From the NCBI GenBank assembly GCA_015499995.1, contig JADNRV010000003.1, positions 248,001 to 312,000 on the forward strand: 64,000 nt of DNA. The letters are read 5' to 3'. This DNA is from Flammula alnicola. Its lineage: Eukaryota; Basidiomycota; Agaricomycetes; Agaricales; Strophariaceae. Made by a program: the position numbers and the translations under genes. Positions within the stretch are counted from its first letter, which is position 1. Each line of letters opens with the position of its first letter. Positions 1 through 11,125 of this stretch are shown here, one piece after another. Below the pieces are notes generated by a model that was given only the letters and a program-made list of their open reading frames with translations, was not told where the DNA came from and made no database searches.

Positions 1-932
1 CCCATTTGGAGGGCCCTGAGACGGCACCGTCCGCCACCATCGACGAAGGTTTATCTTCAAGTTTGACAGGCGTATCTTCGTGTTTGATGCTAGGGCCATT
101 CTGGCCATTTGCTTGCTGAGAAGCGTCACCTGGTCGTTTCCACTGCGTTGAGGTCCACTTTGGTACTCCCATGGTTGGTGCTTGCGAATCGGTGATCCCT
201 GTTTTAGATGGGTCCGGTTCTTCCTTCTTTTTGAGCTTTACCGGTATAAGTTCTGGGTCGTAACTCTCGCCTAACCCCATACTTAGGGTTTTCTTTCGAA
301 GCTTGAAAGCGCGAGCGTCGTCTTCGTCTGGTGGAGCCTCTGCTTCTCTTTTCACACCGATTTCACCAGTTGCGGATGCAGGTGCGTCTGGGTGCCCAGA
401 ATGTAGTGTCGACGAGGAGGCCACGGGTGGTTGGGGTGGTGTAATGGTTTGCCATTCCCCAGCGATGCCCTGAGACCTTCGAACTTCCAGTTCCACAGCG
501 ATTCGTTCAGCATCCGGGTCAGTGTAACCGAGAGATTGGGCAGTGCTATAGTTCGCGAAAGGATTGGAGGGTTTAGTTGATGGTTTCTTGGGCGCAGCTG
601 ATGTCGACGCGACAGGGCCAGCCGGTTTTGCAAAGCCTGCGCCGACGTCTTCTGCGAATGCCGCAGCAGCTGCCTGATAAAAATGAATAATTGAATCCAG
701 AACATAGGTTCGCTTTACGTGCCTGCTCGACCCGTTTCATCTCCCTTTTCTCCTCTTCCAAATCTTTCTTCTGCTTCTCACCAGTCTTGTAAATTCCTCT
801 GATGAAACGCTCGACATTTCCCTTGTGCCGCAGGCCAATTTCATGCTGTTTTCGGGACGGTGCATCGTCTGCAATATATATTTCGCAATACTTGCAGAAA
901 TATTTCTTTTTCGATACCCAATAGTCGCTCAT
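1..932 (-). CDS. WBP4-like pre-mRNA splicing factor, 3' part outside window
   Basis: Partial gene running off the left edge. Exon 1 is 719-932 and begins MSDYWVSKKKYFCKYCEIY, a U1-C/matrin-type C2H2 zinc finger (CKYC...H...H over residues 12-35) like that of WW-domain-binding protein 4 (FBP21), a spliceosomal B-complex protein. A 49-bp GT-AG intron follows. Exon 2 (669 to the edge) stays open to base 1 and encodes a low-complexity, charged Pro/Ser/Lys-rich region. A GEWQTI segment sits near residue 140. WW domains are not seen, but the C-terminus is missing. The start is the first Met, directly before the zinc finger. The family is inferred from the finger and the following basic helix; the exact orthologue is not proven. 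Confidence 0.72.
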
Positions 933-1408
933 GGTTGAAGATGAAGATGAAAGTGACTGACAGTGTTCGGAATGTAGTGTTGGAGCGACGCTGACGTAAG
1001 TAAATTGACGTCTCTAAACAGATAAGATTAGATAATTGATAAGTCTTCGTGTACGAAAGAGTCCATGAATAGTCTTGGCTCTCACTTTCTATGATCTGCA
1101 ATCATAAGCCAAGTCCACAAGAATCATGCGACCAATAACCCATGTGGGCACTACTGTTTCCCTTTATTCCCCTCACCCACACTGACAATCTTACAGAACT
1201 TATGTGAATTATATATGTTCTCAAAGGACGTTGATCACCCTTACTTACCGCCCTTACGGACTGCCCAATTTGCTTACGGCGCTGTCTCCCAAGGTCCGAA
1301 CAAAGGGTTCTCAACAAACCTGTCTCTCCGTGGGACATTGCTACCTATACTTGAACCAACACGTCCTGTAGAGGACAGTGCTGGTGATTTCACCCTCTTC
1401 CGGACCCC

Positions 1409-3593
1409 ATGGCCCTCCAGAATTCCAGAGAGCCACCACTGGTCGAAGAGTCGCCTTTGACGAAGGCAGAATTCTCTATTGACTCCTCCAGGAATGCTGC
1501 ACAGATGGCCTCAGATTCTCCGAGGGATTCATACCGTCTCTACAAGCGACGGTTCACTGGTCTCGTCGCGCTTGTAAGCCATTTACAACCTTCACGCCCC
1601 CCACGTCTCATGAGAAATAGGTGTTTTTGAACCTTGTCGCCGCGATGGCATGGCCGTGGTTTGGCCCCATTTCGAATAACAGTGTGTCTAATCTGGCCCG
1701 TCATCTTCGTTCGTCAGTTATCTTTGAATTAATCCACCGCGCTTCACATGTAGCCGCTGCTGAGTTTAGCATCTCACTCGACGCGGTCAACTGGCTCGGA
1801 AATATCGTAGCGTTGGTGTATCTACCAACTGCACTCCTGATACCAACGATAACATCGCGGTATGGGATCCGTATATGTGTGCGTTCCTTTTTTCATTTCC
1901 TATACCACGCATTTCCGTCTGACCATCGATCGTCTACACCTTTGTGTAGTGCCAAATAGGAGCTGTAACCCTCGTACTTGCGGCATGGATACGCTATGCT
2001 GGGACTGCACGGTCACTATCGCCGAACGCTGCCTATGTTCTGCTTATTGTGGGACAGGTCAGTCCACATTTGCATGTTTGTACAACGCGCCTGATGGATC
2101 ATATGTGATTCCAGTTTTTCGCCTCCATAGCACAGCCGATATATCAGGTTATTGGGCCTAAATACTCAGAGACGTGGTTTAATTTGAACGGACGGACTAC
2201 CGCCACTATGATTATTGCAATCTGTGAGGACTGACCCCGAATGACTTCAATCCCTGAAGAAAAGCATCTGATTGTTATTGATAGCTAATCCTGTTGGAGG
2301 TGCCTTGGGTCAACTGATAAGCCCCTTGGTGGGAAATACCCGACAATCAGTGCGTTTTCTCCCCTTAGCGATATCATTATTTCGAAGACGAGACTGCATT
2401 CCAGATCCTTGTTCTGGGAATTATGTCCACGGCAGTCGCCCCGCTGGTCTTTCTTATCGAAAAGGCACCCCCTACCCCTCCCAGTGCGTATCAACTTTTT
2501 AAATTAAATTGCATTTTTCAAGCTATCACGTATAGCGTATGCTGCATCGAAGGAGTCGCCATCGCTTTTCTCATTATGTCGCGCGATGTTGGGTTTGGAG
2601 GTTGAGCCCGCTGCGTACATGTCAATACGAGAGCGTATCGATTTTACGATTATCGTTCTCATATTTGGCGTCTTGGTCGCTGCGTGAGTTTGTCGCCCAT
2701 CCTTAAGTGGTCGGCACCTGTTCATTCTGCTGTTATAGTTCGAATGGCTTTGCCATCTTGTCTGCACAAATCCTCGTAAATGCTACGCTATTATGATATC
2801 TAACCGCCCAACTCATTCGATATATTTAGCAACCTGTGGGGTACTCTGCAAGTGAAAGTGGTTTCATGGGTGCTTGCATGCTCTTGACCGGTATGGTGTC
2901 CGCCATCATCACTGCGCCCCTCTTCGATCGCGTATTCACGCATCATCTTGCTGTCACGAGCAAAGTGTTCGTGCCTTTCGTCGCAGCGGGATGGTTCTCG
3001 CTTATCTGGGCAGGTGTGCCTTTCTCCCCCTCTCTTGTATTCTGAGACTCTAGATTGATTGCGGTCCCTTTTCCTGCACACAGTGAGGCCGCACAATACC
3101 GCGGCTCTATTTGTTATCATGACAGTGATTGGTGTGGGCTCTCTACCGATGCTTGCAGTCGGAATGGAACTTGCTTGTGAGCTTACTAGAAATGCGGATG
3201 GTAGCTCTGCAATTCTGTGGTTTGCGTGCGTCTCTCGAGTTTCTTCAATATTCATCGACGTGGAGGGCTTGCTAACAAATTTTCTGCCCTACAGCGGAAA
3301 CCTTTTCGCCGTCGTCTTCGTTCTTGGTGAGTAAATGTATTGTAGCGGTCTTGAGCTGACAGAATTAATGCATTCTTCCTTCAGTTGCGGGTGCGCTCCG
3401 CGCAGGACCAGACGCTTCTCCACCTCTGAACATGAAACGTAACCTAATCTTCCAGGGAGTTATCGTATTAGTGGTCTCGATGTTTATTTTGTTTCTCCGT
3501 GGAGTCCAGAAGCGGAAAGAGGTGGACGAGGAGAAGAATCGGGAGGTCACCGGTCATCGCAATGACGGAGAGATGAATGTTATGGCTTCATAG
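1409..3593 (+). CDS. FLVCR-like major facilitator superfamily transporter
   Basis: Thirteen exons: 1409-1573, 1621-1681, 1754-1870, 1960-2057, 2115-2223, 2285-2349, 2405-2483, 2536-2683, 2739-2775, 2830-3013, 3084-3225, 3295-3326, 3385-3593. All junctions keep phase. The spliced protein has about 12 hydrophobic segments. It carries family landmarks of the FLVCR/DIRC2-type MFS branch: TAAEF-ISLDAVNWLGN after TM1, NPVGGALGQLISPLVG in the middle, and GYSASESGFMGACMLL in the second half. Animal members export haem or move choline/ethanolamine; the fungal substrate is unknown. The protein probably acts in the plasma or organelle membrane. The C-terminal tail after the last TM is charged (KRKEVDEEKNREV). 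No defect was seen. Confidence 0.85.
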
Positions 3594-4012
3594 TAATTTG
3601 ATGTTACAGTTATGATATACCTTGCACATTTAGTGTTTTCGATACCTTCAACCAACTTGTATTTTTAAGCATGCAGACTGCATGCAGATTTTTTGAATTG
3701 CCCTTGAAGTCCTCAGAATTACATAACGTATAGAACATAAGAAAGGAGGGCAAACCACGCATATCGAACACGACACTTCAAGCTCTCTCTGAAAGTATTT
3801 TGTATGCATACTGACTTTGTGAGAAGATTTTTGAGCTGATAATAAACTTATCTGACGCCACCGCAGCAAATCCCCTTGCTCTGGAAATAGGTTGTCCCAG
3901 ATTCTTCCTCTAGAAAGCCACATAAAATGTACATAAAGCTGAGAAGCTTAAATAGCTCTCCACCAACTTTGAATTTGATATCCCACAATCACAACCTCGA
4001 CTTCAACAAGTT
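3594..4012. other. intergenic, MFS 3' end to next gene
   Basis: AT-rich 3' flank of the transporter and upstream region of the next gene. A pyrimidine- and CA-rich stretch lies just upstream of the 4013 start. No convincing gene or structural RNA seen. Confidence 0.5.
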
Positions 4013-4669
4013 ATGCGGTTCTTAATTCTTGGTGCAACAGGCCCCAGTGGCATCCTACTCGTACGCAAAACCCTTGAAGTATACCCCGACGCGACCATCG
4101 TCATCTATGTGCGTTCACCAGAGAAAATACCCGAGGATCTGGCGGCGAACCCCGCCGTCATCACCATTAAAGGCACCCTCGAGGAGCTAGACAAGGTCGA
4201 AACAGCGGTGGAAGGCGTCGACGTCATCTTGTCCGCTCTTGGTCCCCTAATGCCTCACCCATCTAACACCCCTATTGCGACGTTCTACGGCCACCTTATC
4301 GACCTCATGCACAAACACAACATCAAGCGCATCATCCTGCTTGCCACCGCCTCGTTCAAGGACCCGAATGACAAATTCAGCTGGAAATATGCTGCCCTCA
4401 TATTGGCTGTCAAGACCGGGGCGAATGCTGCCTACAAGGAGATTCTGGCTATGGGAAAGGTCGTTACGACGAAAGGAGCAGATTTGGACTGGACGCTTGT
4501 CCGCGTGCCGATCTTGACGAATGCCGATTCGGAGGACGTTGTTGCTGGGTATGTGGGTGATGCAAAGGTCGGGACTTTCTTGGCGAGGAAGGCTTACGCT
4601 GCGTTCACGGTTGGGGAGGTCGAGAAGAGAGAATGGGTGCAGAAGTCACCGATGATCTCCAACGCTTGA
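4013..4669 (+). CDS. NAD(P)-binding Rossmann protein, atypical SDR/NmrA-like
   Basis: Single-exon gene of 218 aa, unusual here because most neighbours have many introns. The N-terminus MRFLILGATGPSG is a Rossmann nucleotide-binding loop (GATGPSG) of the atypical short-chain dehydrogenase type (NAD(P)H-binding, PF13460-like). VDVILSALGP at about residues 72-81 and the later IKRIILLATAS strand fit the same fold. There is no YxxxK classical SDR motif, as expected for NmrA-like or flavin-reductase-like members. The substrate is unknown; related proteins act as flavin/quinone reductases or redox sensors. The start is the first ATG, directly before the first beta strand. The gene is complete with a TGA stop at 4667-4669. 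Confidence 0.8.
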   Translation: MRFLILGATGPSGILLVRKTLEVYPDATIVIYVRSPEKIPEDLAANPAVITIKGTLEELDKVETAVEGVDVILSALGPLMPHPSNTPIATFYGHLIDLMHKHNIKRIILLATASFKDPNDKFSWKYAALILAVKTGANAAYKEILAMGKVVTTKGADLDWTLVRVPILTNADSEDVVAGYVGDAKVGTFLARKAYAAFTVGEVEKREWVQKSPMISNA

Positions 4670-5175
4670 AGGCGATTCGTGAAAGTTTTCAAGTTCCACC
4701 AGGTCCCAGGACACCCGGGCCACGACCACAGACATTTGAATCTTTCCAGCCAAGCACATTTGACATTATTTTTGTGGAATGCGGATTTCTGCTAATTTTC
4801 ATGGTAGTTACATAAATACCCCTTCATTATGCAAAATATTTTCCTTTCAACAGATATGCTATATATATGGCGCATCTTGCCTTCAAACGGATAGAAGTTC
4901 CATGGCACGCACATAAATTGCTCATAAACTTTTGCGGCCCCAGCACCTTCCATCCGAAATATTCCCCACTATGCGATCAAGGGCGTACTATTCTCTCTGC
5001 TCTTCGGCCAGTTCCCGCGACCCATCCTAATCCATTTGCCTACTGGGACACAGTGGTCACAGGGGAATTCACGGGGACGAAGAAATTAAGTTGATTTGGC
5101 CTCGAAGTGGGAAACAGTCGTACAAAAGGCCTAATGTGGTTGCTACAGTTGAATGGGAGGAGGCCTTCTCTCATA
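4670..5175. other. convergent 3' intergenic region
   Basis: Space between two converging genes. Short open frames on both strands lack codon pattern or recognisable motifs. Contains AT-rich stretches suited to polyadenylation on both sides. No feature supported. Confidence 0.5.
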
Positions 5176-7095
5176 TTAAGGTTCGTCTTTTGATTCATCT
5201 GCCTTCGGCTTGAATCCCTGGAAATATTTCTCCCGGAAATCTTTATGTGCAGGAATGTGCGCATTTTCATCAGTTTGAGGTGGGGAAGGTTCAAAGGTAG
5301 GCGGCGAGTATTGTTTCGAAGTCGTCTTTCTTATAGTAACCAGCTAAATAAATAGACACAGTCAAAGAAATAATTAACAATATGAGATGAATGGTTGATA
5401 CATAACATACCCTTCGGCCCCAAGAACCGAAGTCTTGCAAAGAATTCGCAATGACTTCCATCCCATCACAGAGCATCGTATAGATATCAACTTCCTCATA
5501 TTCATCCGTGACGGTTGGAAGGAAGAAGACTAAGCGGCCGCCTGGCTTAAGAAGGTAACGAGCGAGGAGAACAAGATCTGCGGCTAGATGAGATAGTTCA
5601 TATGGCTTTGTTGGTGGGATGTAAGGTTGATCATCTCTGTAGCGAACGTAGTGAGGACAAAAATACACAACAATGGGCAGACAACATACGGTCGGCCAGA
5701 GAGCGTATGCTGTAGACAGAGATCCTTTTTGTAATCTGGTAATTCCTTTTTACGGCCCAGACGTTTTGCGCCAGCACGTACTCCATCTATCACCCCAAAA
5801 GTTAATATTATGATGAGACGAAAAGACAGACATACAAGGAGGGTCGGTCACAATCGCATCGAATAATTCTCCGCATCGCCATGGGTTATGCGTCACGTCA
5901 AACGTTGCCAGATCTATGATACGAGAGGCAGTTCCATACTGCGTCGCTGCTCGGATTACTCCTGGTGTCTTCTCTGGAAGAGTGTGTAAACGCATGTTCA
6001 AAGGGCGAGAAGAACTATACTACAACGCACGTTTTCCTCTCATCTGTCTTCCGTCAATATCCGAGCCGATGACGAGTGCACCGAAATGTGAAGTGGGCTG
6101 TTAAAGAGAAAGTTTTGAGATCAAGATAAAATAGTGAAAATGGCGAGGCCGAGGCATAGGGACTAACATAAGCCATGCTTCCCGTCCCCATGAAAGGATC
6201 ATAGATAAGCTTGCGGGCGACGCCTGCATTACTGGAAATGAGAATACGACCTGGAAATGGGGATCTAACATCGATTCACCAGAGTTTGGTTCGCCATTAA
6301 CAGGGAAATCTCGGACTCCATACTCGTGTTCCCATAATATGCGCGCTTTTTGACGTCGAACTTTCCAATTAGCTGTCTAGCAGATCCTTCTTCTAACTTT
6401 CGGTAAGCACAAATGTCAGAAATGTCAGAATATGGGACTTAGTGTTGGACATACCAACCTGCCAAAAAACACTTGACGGAAATGGCCATCTCCTTCATGC
6501 TTCGCGCGCGTTGTCCCGTGCCGATCTTCGTCTAGGTTCAATAAATACCGTGAGCTCCAGCCATCGTAAGGGAGTAACCCTAGGGACTCACATTCTTCAA
6601 AGCATGTCAAAACAATATCCGGATTCTTCATGTCAATCCTTCCAAGGAATCCCATATGGGCAAAGCTTTCGATGACCTCTCTTTGTCTGGATTGCGGGAT
6701 TTTATGCTGAGATGAAGTGACAAGAAACCGGAAGGAGGTATCTTGGACAAAACGCGCCCACAAAGGTTCACTTTGTCGATTGGCAACATGGAGTTCATTG
6801 TAAGTTGTTCCTTGCCCATAAAACTCGTATACCGCTCTTCAAGAAAAAAATCAGAATAAGATAATCGAAATGGTAGCAAATGCTCTTACTTGATCAGTAT
6901 ACATCGTCTGGCAAGAAGGCGTGCATGTTCTTCTTCTTCAAGCTCCACGACCATGAAAGGTCTTATTGGATCACGATTCTCTGCTTCCTGGGGTAGTGAA
7001 AAAGATATTCCATACAGTTCTGCAATAGATTCCAGCTCTGGTAATCGGAAGTCGTGATGAGCCTGCGCGAAATGGAATAAATAGCGTGAAGGCAT
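5176..7095 (-). CDS. TRM11: tRNA (guanine(10)-N2)-methyltransferase
   Basis: Ten exons on the minus strand: 6890-7095, 6592-6836, 6455-6531, 6270-6396, 6168-6223, 6031-6097, 5836-5973, 5690-5786, 5411-5636, 5176-5343. They give 468 aa, close to the 430-470 aa typical of Trm11. The protein starts MPSRYLFHFAQAHHDFRLPE (THUMP-like N-terminal region). KFDVKKRAYYGNTSMES lies mid-protein. LIYDPFMGTGSMAY is the SAM-binding motif I, and TDPPYGVRAGAKRLG holds the DPPY catalytic motif for N2-guanine methylation. The C-terminus reads FREKYFQGFKPK. Trm11 works with the Trm112 partner on cytosolic tRNA position 10. Exon 4's acceptor was chosen because it alone keeps both the MANQTL and KLIYDPF frames open. 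Confidence 0.93.
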
Positions 7096-7568
7096 GAGGC
7101 CGTAGATCCAAAAAAGCGATCTGTGTAAAGGAATTAGTTTAATGTAGTCCCCTTGCCTTGCCTAGATATAGTCCTGAAAGCAATTTAAAGGCGCCAGAAG
7201 GTAATCGTTCCGAAGCGAGAGAAAGTTTATTGCAGACAAGGAGCGGAGTTGGGTAAGAAAAAGGCGATCGCCAAACAACACTCTCCTTCAATTGATTCCA
7301 CGATCTTGAGGCCTCTTTGTGGTCTCTTACTCTTTTTTCGTCTGACAGGCCTCGAATCACGACGCTATCTTTTCGACAAGAATGACGCGGTCTTGCTAGA
7401 TGACCTTGCAAAGCTTTGAAAAGACACCTTGGACTCTATTTTTCTTATGCGACCACTTGATGCAGCGACTGTTCCAACTCAGTGAACTTCCAACTCTGAC
7501 GCTCTGCCATTGTGCCAAATATCGGAACTTCTCCACTGCCAACCCATTTATCTTTACCTGTAGGAGAC
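7096..7568. other. divergent TRM11/SWS1 spacer with unexplained minus-strand ORF
   Basis: 473-bp divergent region. The minus strand holds an unrecognised 90-codon open frame (7139-7411) and another open frame further upstream (7445-7636, containing GTMAERQSWKFTELEQ). Both read fairly protein-like but match no family I know. They could be a TRM11 5' leader with upstream ORFs or a small separate gene. No TATA box is obvious. Confidence 0.35.
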
Positions 7569-8194
7569 ATGCCGTTTGAAGATCTCTTGGACTTTGCAAA
7601 CGCTATCATTAAATCGATCGAGTCTGACGAATGCAAGTCTGCTGTCTGTCTTGTGTCACCTTCGTGGCTGACGCTTATGCGAAAATTCTACAGTGTCTGA
7701 TGATATTTCATCGAAGCTGCAGGCTATATTTCCCGAAAGACTTGTATTGGCAGCTCTCGATATCATTGATCATGGAAATGGTGTGTTCCCAATGATCCTC
7801 TGATATGCGCTGTGTTCACAGCTACACACATCACAGTTATCCATTATACTACCCCTTGGGGACACTCTGAATACGAGGTCCTCGGATCCACAGCAAAATA
7901 TGCTGTTTTGCTTGACCTACGCACTGCGAAAATACCCTATTCCTGTGCCTGTCCGGCATTTGTATACTCCGTGTTGATGTCGAACACCCACATCATGGTA
8001 TGTCCAACCTACGGCAAATGTACAACGATCTCCCAATATAACCAGAATAAATGCAGTGTAAACACATTCTAGCTGCTATGATTGCTCGTAAAATGAACTT
8101 GTGCATAAAGCGACCATCCACTGCGGATGATCTAGTGGCCATCTACAGCCACCAATTTCCACCAGGAGAGCAAGATCCCGCTGACCCAGGATAA
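7569..8194 (+). CDS. SWS1: SWIM zinc-finger protein, Shu complex subunit SWS1/ZSWIM7
   Basis: Four exons: 7569-7632, 7694-7780, 7837-7997, 8057-8194; 149 aa, the usual small size of the family. The SWIM finger is split over exons 3 and 4: CACPAF (CxCx) then CKHILA (CxH). Upstream PERLVLAALDIIDHGNV and WGHSEYEVLGS match the conserved ZSWIM7 N-terminal region. The protein pairs with a Rad51 paralogue and promotes homologous recombination and repair of replication damage. Intron 1 appears to be a GC-AG intron (donor GCAAGT at 7633). It is the only junction that joins the exons in frame. Start choice: first ATG before DLLDFANAIIKS. Divergent from TRM11; converges on the CDCA7-like gene. Confidence 0.88.
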
Positions 8195-8375
8195 ATATGT
8201 TCTAATCTATGCAATCAAATCCTAAAGACATCCATTCCAATAAATCCGCTATAATATCGAGAATACGGGGTAAAATCAAAATATAAACACAATCGTACTC
8301 TACGTCATGTGCTCCGAGGATAAATGTATGAGGTATATGTAGGTAGCAACATGTAGCAATTAATGTGTCTCCCGT

Positions 8376-10882
8376 CTATTTGTAAAAATTGTCGACAGAT
8401 ACCGTTGATAATTTTCCTTGTCCCTTGGATCCAGTCTCATTTGGAGGATTGGCCTGCAAACCACTAGAAACCTTCTTGACGAGTGTGCATTTATCGTCAC
8501 GAGCTCTCCATTGCAGAAGGGCAGCATAATCCCTCAACTCCATAACCAATCGTTTCAATTGAGCGGCGACAGGTTGTAAGGGTGCCTTCTCCTTGTTAGA
8601 GGACGAGCTTCCGGATTTGCCACTAGCAGTGTTTTCATCGCCATCTATGCCAGACTTGATGGAAATCCATTCCGCAAGTTTGGTAATTTCGTCGGGCTCC
8701 CAGAATCCCCACCATTTCTCTACATCCTCGTCCTCTTCGTCAGCATCAACGTCCGTCTCACGGGAGGGTGGCAGCTTTGAGGTTCCAGGTATGAAAGGCG
8801 GCTTCCTCCCCCAAACACCCACAAACCACGACCACTCTCGCATTGCACTTCGCTCAGCGGAAGATAAGACTCGTCCTTTCTTCTTGGGTTCTGAAGTCTC
8901 CATGTTCGCTGCAAGCTGGAGGTACCCGAGGGCTGCCTCTCGTTCTGCAACGCCAGGCGAAAGAGCATAGTAAACGCGACCTTCATCGTCCGTGCCCAAC
9001 GCCATAAAACGAGACGAGAAACTCGGTCCAATAATCTTAAGCGAATTGTCGATATTCGCAATCTGTTCCTTGTGCAGCATTCGCTTCGCTCGAGCCTACA
9101 TAAGCAGAAAGTGAGAAGACATTATTGGGCATGCGCATGCAGCCTTACCTCAGTCTTCTGGATCTTATCCTTCGAGGCAACTTCGATCGTGCTTCGTTCT
9201 TTCTCCCATCTCTCATTCTCCATTCTTATCGCATCCTTCACGTCACGAGCAACATCCCTGGCATCCCTCGCTCCTTGATCAATTTCCTCGCGAATGATTG
9301 CAGTCTCAAGCACCGAATGGATGAGAGACACGAGGACAGGAATCATCTGGACAGAATTTACGACGGTCACTAAATTGTCAGACTGGCGGAAACTTCGGAG
9401 CGAGCGAGCGTTCTCTATGTAGAAATGGGAGCAGGCGTCGGATCGGGGAATGTCAAAGGTGCCTCAAATTCTGACGGTTCAGAGCTGGCATCGGACCCAG
9501 CAGTGCTGATGCTGGCAATGCCGTCACGCAAGGAGGCGAGGCCAGCCCATATCTTGTTCAAGCTGGCTCCCGCAGATCTCAACTCTTTTACTGTTGCTTT
9601 GATTATCTGGGGAAACCTGTTACTGGCAAGTAAGAAAATATGAAAGATGGACTGACATTGGCGATATGAATTTCGTGATCTTTTGCCAAGACCCCAAGAA
9701 GACTTATAATCAACGCTTTGACACACATATCGCTGACCCAGCTCATCGTGTCGTTGTTGTCATCGTCTTGCTTGCGTGGCCGGCCACCAATGAGCTCCAA
9801 CTCTTCTACGTTACTCTTCGCGACAGCCGGGTCCAAAAATTCGCCAAAGCGAAGAACAAATTCTCGAATGAAAATTCTTTGGTCGGCCTCTTCTCGTGTA
9901 AGACGAACCGAAAGGGGAGTCCATTTGAGTGTTGGAAGTTGCTTCGCTTTGAGCTTGACAGGTTCTTTCACTTTGGCCTCGATTGCAGCTTGGACCTTTG
10001 GCTTCTTCACCTTAGGCAAGGATTCTGAGGGTTTGGGCCCCGGTTTGGCAAGGATTCTAATGAAAATAAGGGCATGAATGACTGGATAATTTGGGCCGGC
10101 GTACCCAGTGGCTTCAAGGCCTTTCGACTTCCTACACCTTGAACAATTACAAATATCCCTACACCTTGGACACCTATCACAAATGACATTAGTTGACATT
10201 AGTGGTACCGAACAGTGTTTCGGCGTACTTGCTGTACTTACTTGAAGCCGTATGTAGCGCCATTCTTTCCACGGAGTTGCGATTTCAACGCATCGATATC
10301 TTCTTCGTACCTGTTCTTCAGACAGGACTTGCAATACTTGTTCGTACATAGACGTTCCTTGATGTTCTTGTCTTTCATTGTAGAATAGTATTCCACGACA
10401 GTACAGCGGAGGGTATCTGCTGAAATATGTAATCGGTGCCACAATAACATAAACCGGAAACACTGACCGTTCACGTCGCGTTTCTTGTTGCATTGGTGGC
10501 AGTAGGTAAATTCGTTGGAGAATTCATCAAATGTGTTATGCGGAGGCATAGTGGATTCAATTTGCTTTGCTTTAAGCGGAGTAATGGCACCAGTAGACAG
10601 TCGCGATTTCTTGGTGGAAATAATAACACCCTCAAGGACAAGAGCAGGAGGTTCACGATCTGAAAGCTTGCGCTTCAGGGATGCAGAAGACGAGCCATGC
10701 TGGTTCATGGTGAGCTGACAAGGCCGGAGCGGCGTGTTTTCTTTCAGGCTGCTGCTTCCTGCAACGTGGGTCGGAGTACCGAGAGCGCGATAACTTGACA
10801 ACGAGAAAGGAGAGGCGGGAACTTGAACGTACGCTCTATTCAATCGCTGCACCGCCGGATGAGATTTCGGCGTCGAGGTCAT
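8376..10882 (-). CDS. CDCA7-like zf-4CXXC_R1 chromatin protein
   Basis: Seven exons: 10468-10882, 10242-10416, 10105-10173, 9657-10056, 9528-9606, 9149-9462, 8376-9095; 723 aa. The zinc domain (about residues 128-220) has FTYCHQC, then CTNKYCKSCLKNRY, then CPRCRDICNCSRCRKSKG followed by ATGIL. This is the four-CXXC R1 finger of the CDCA7 family. Downstream, FVLRFGEFLDP looks DDT-like. The C-terminal half holds a charged helix (REEIDQGARDARDV) and EKWWGFWEPDEITKLAEWIS. In animals and plants CDCA7 recruits the HELLS/DDM1 remodeller for DNA-methylation maintenance; fungal function is less known. The start is MTSTPKSHP at 10882; an in-frame ATG 42 bp upstream is an alternative. The phase-1 intron at 9463-9527 is needed to join exons 5 and 6. 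Confidence 0.85.
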
Positions 10883-11125
10883 CGCTGAAGATGGTGGTTG
10901 AAAGTTGCAAAGACAAGAGTTCAAAAAAACAAACTACTAATTCAACGCGACGTGATCACGTGAGTGCTATTCTTGGCACTTCACGTGCCTCGGGGAAATC
11001 GAAAAAAGTTTCAGCCCCGAGTTGTTCTTACTCTCAGTCATAGTGCTGTCGCGTTTTGTAGAGTTTTCATATTTTCTTTTTCTCTCTCCTGTACCCTTCC
11101 TCCGACTTGAGACCTTCCAGACGAC
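10883..11125. promoter_or_regulatory. bidirectional promoter with two CACGTG boxes
   Basis: 243-bp divergent spacer between the CDCA7-like gene (minus) and TIM17 (plus). Two palindromic CACGTG E-boxes lie at 10957-10962 and 10982-10987, 25 bp apart, close to two helical turns. CACGTG is bound by fungal bHLH regulators such as Cbf1/USF types. A pyrimidine-rich tract (11057-11100) precedes the TIM17 start. Regulatory role is inferred. Confidence 0.55.

Noticed and set aside
6224..6300. Apparent frameshift in TRM11 between MANQTL and KLIYDPF
   Set aside because: A 46-bp GTTAGA...GCAG intron joins both parts in phase.
9372..9527. Separate gene boundary inside the CDCA7-like gene because of a stop after TPAPIST
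   Set aside because: A 65-bp phase-1 intron (9463-9527) gives one continuous 723-aa protein and removes the stop.
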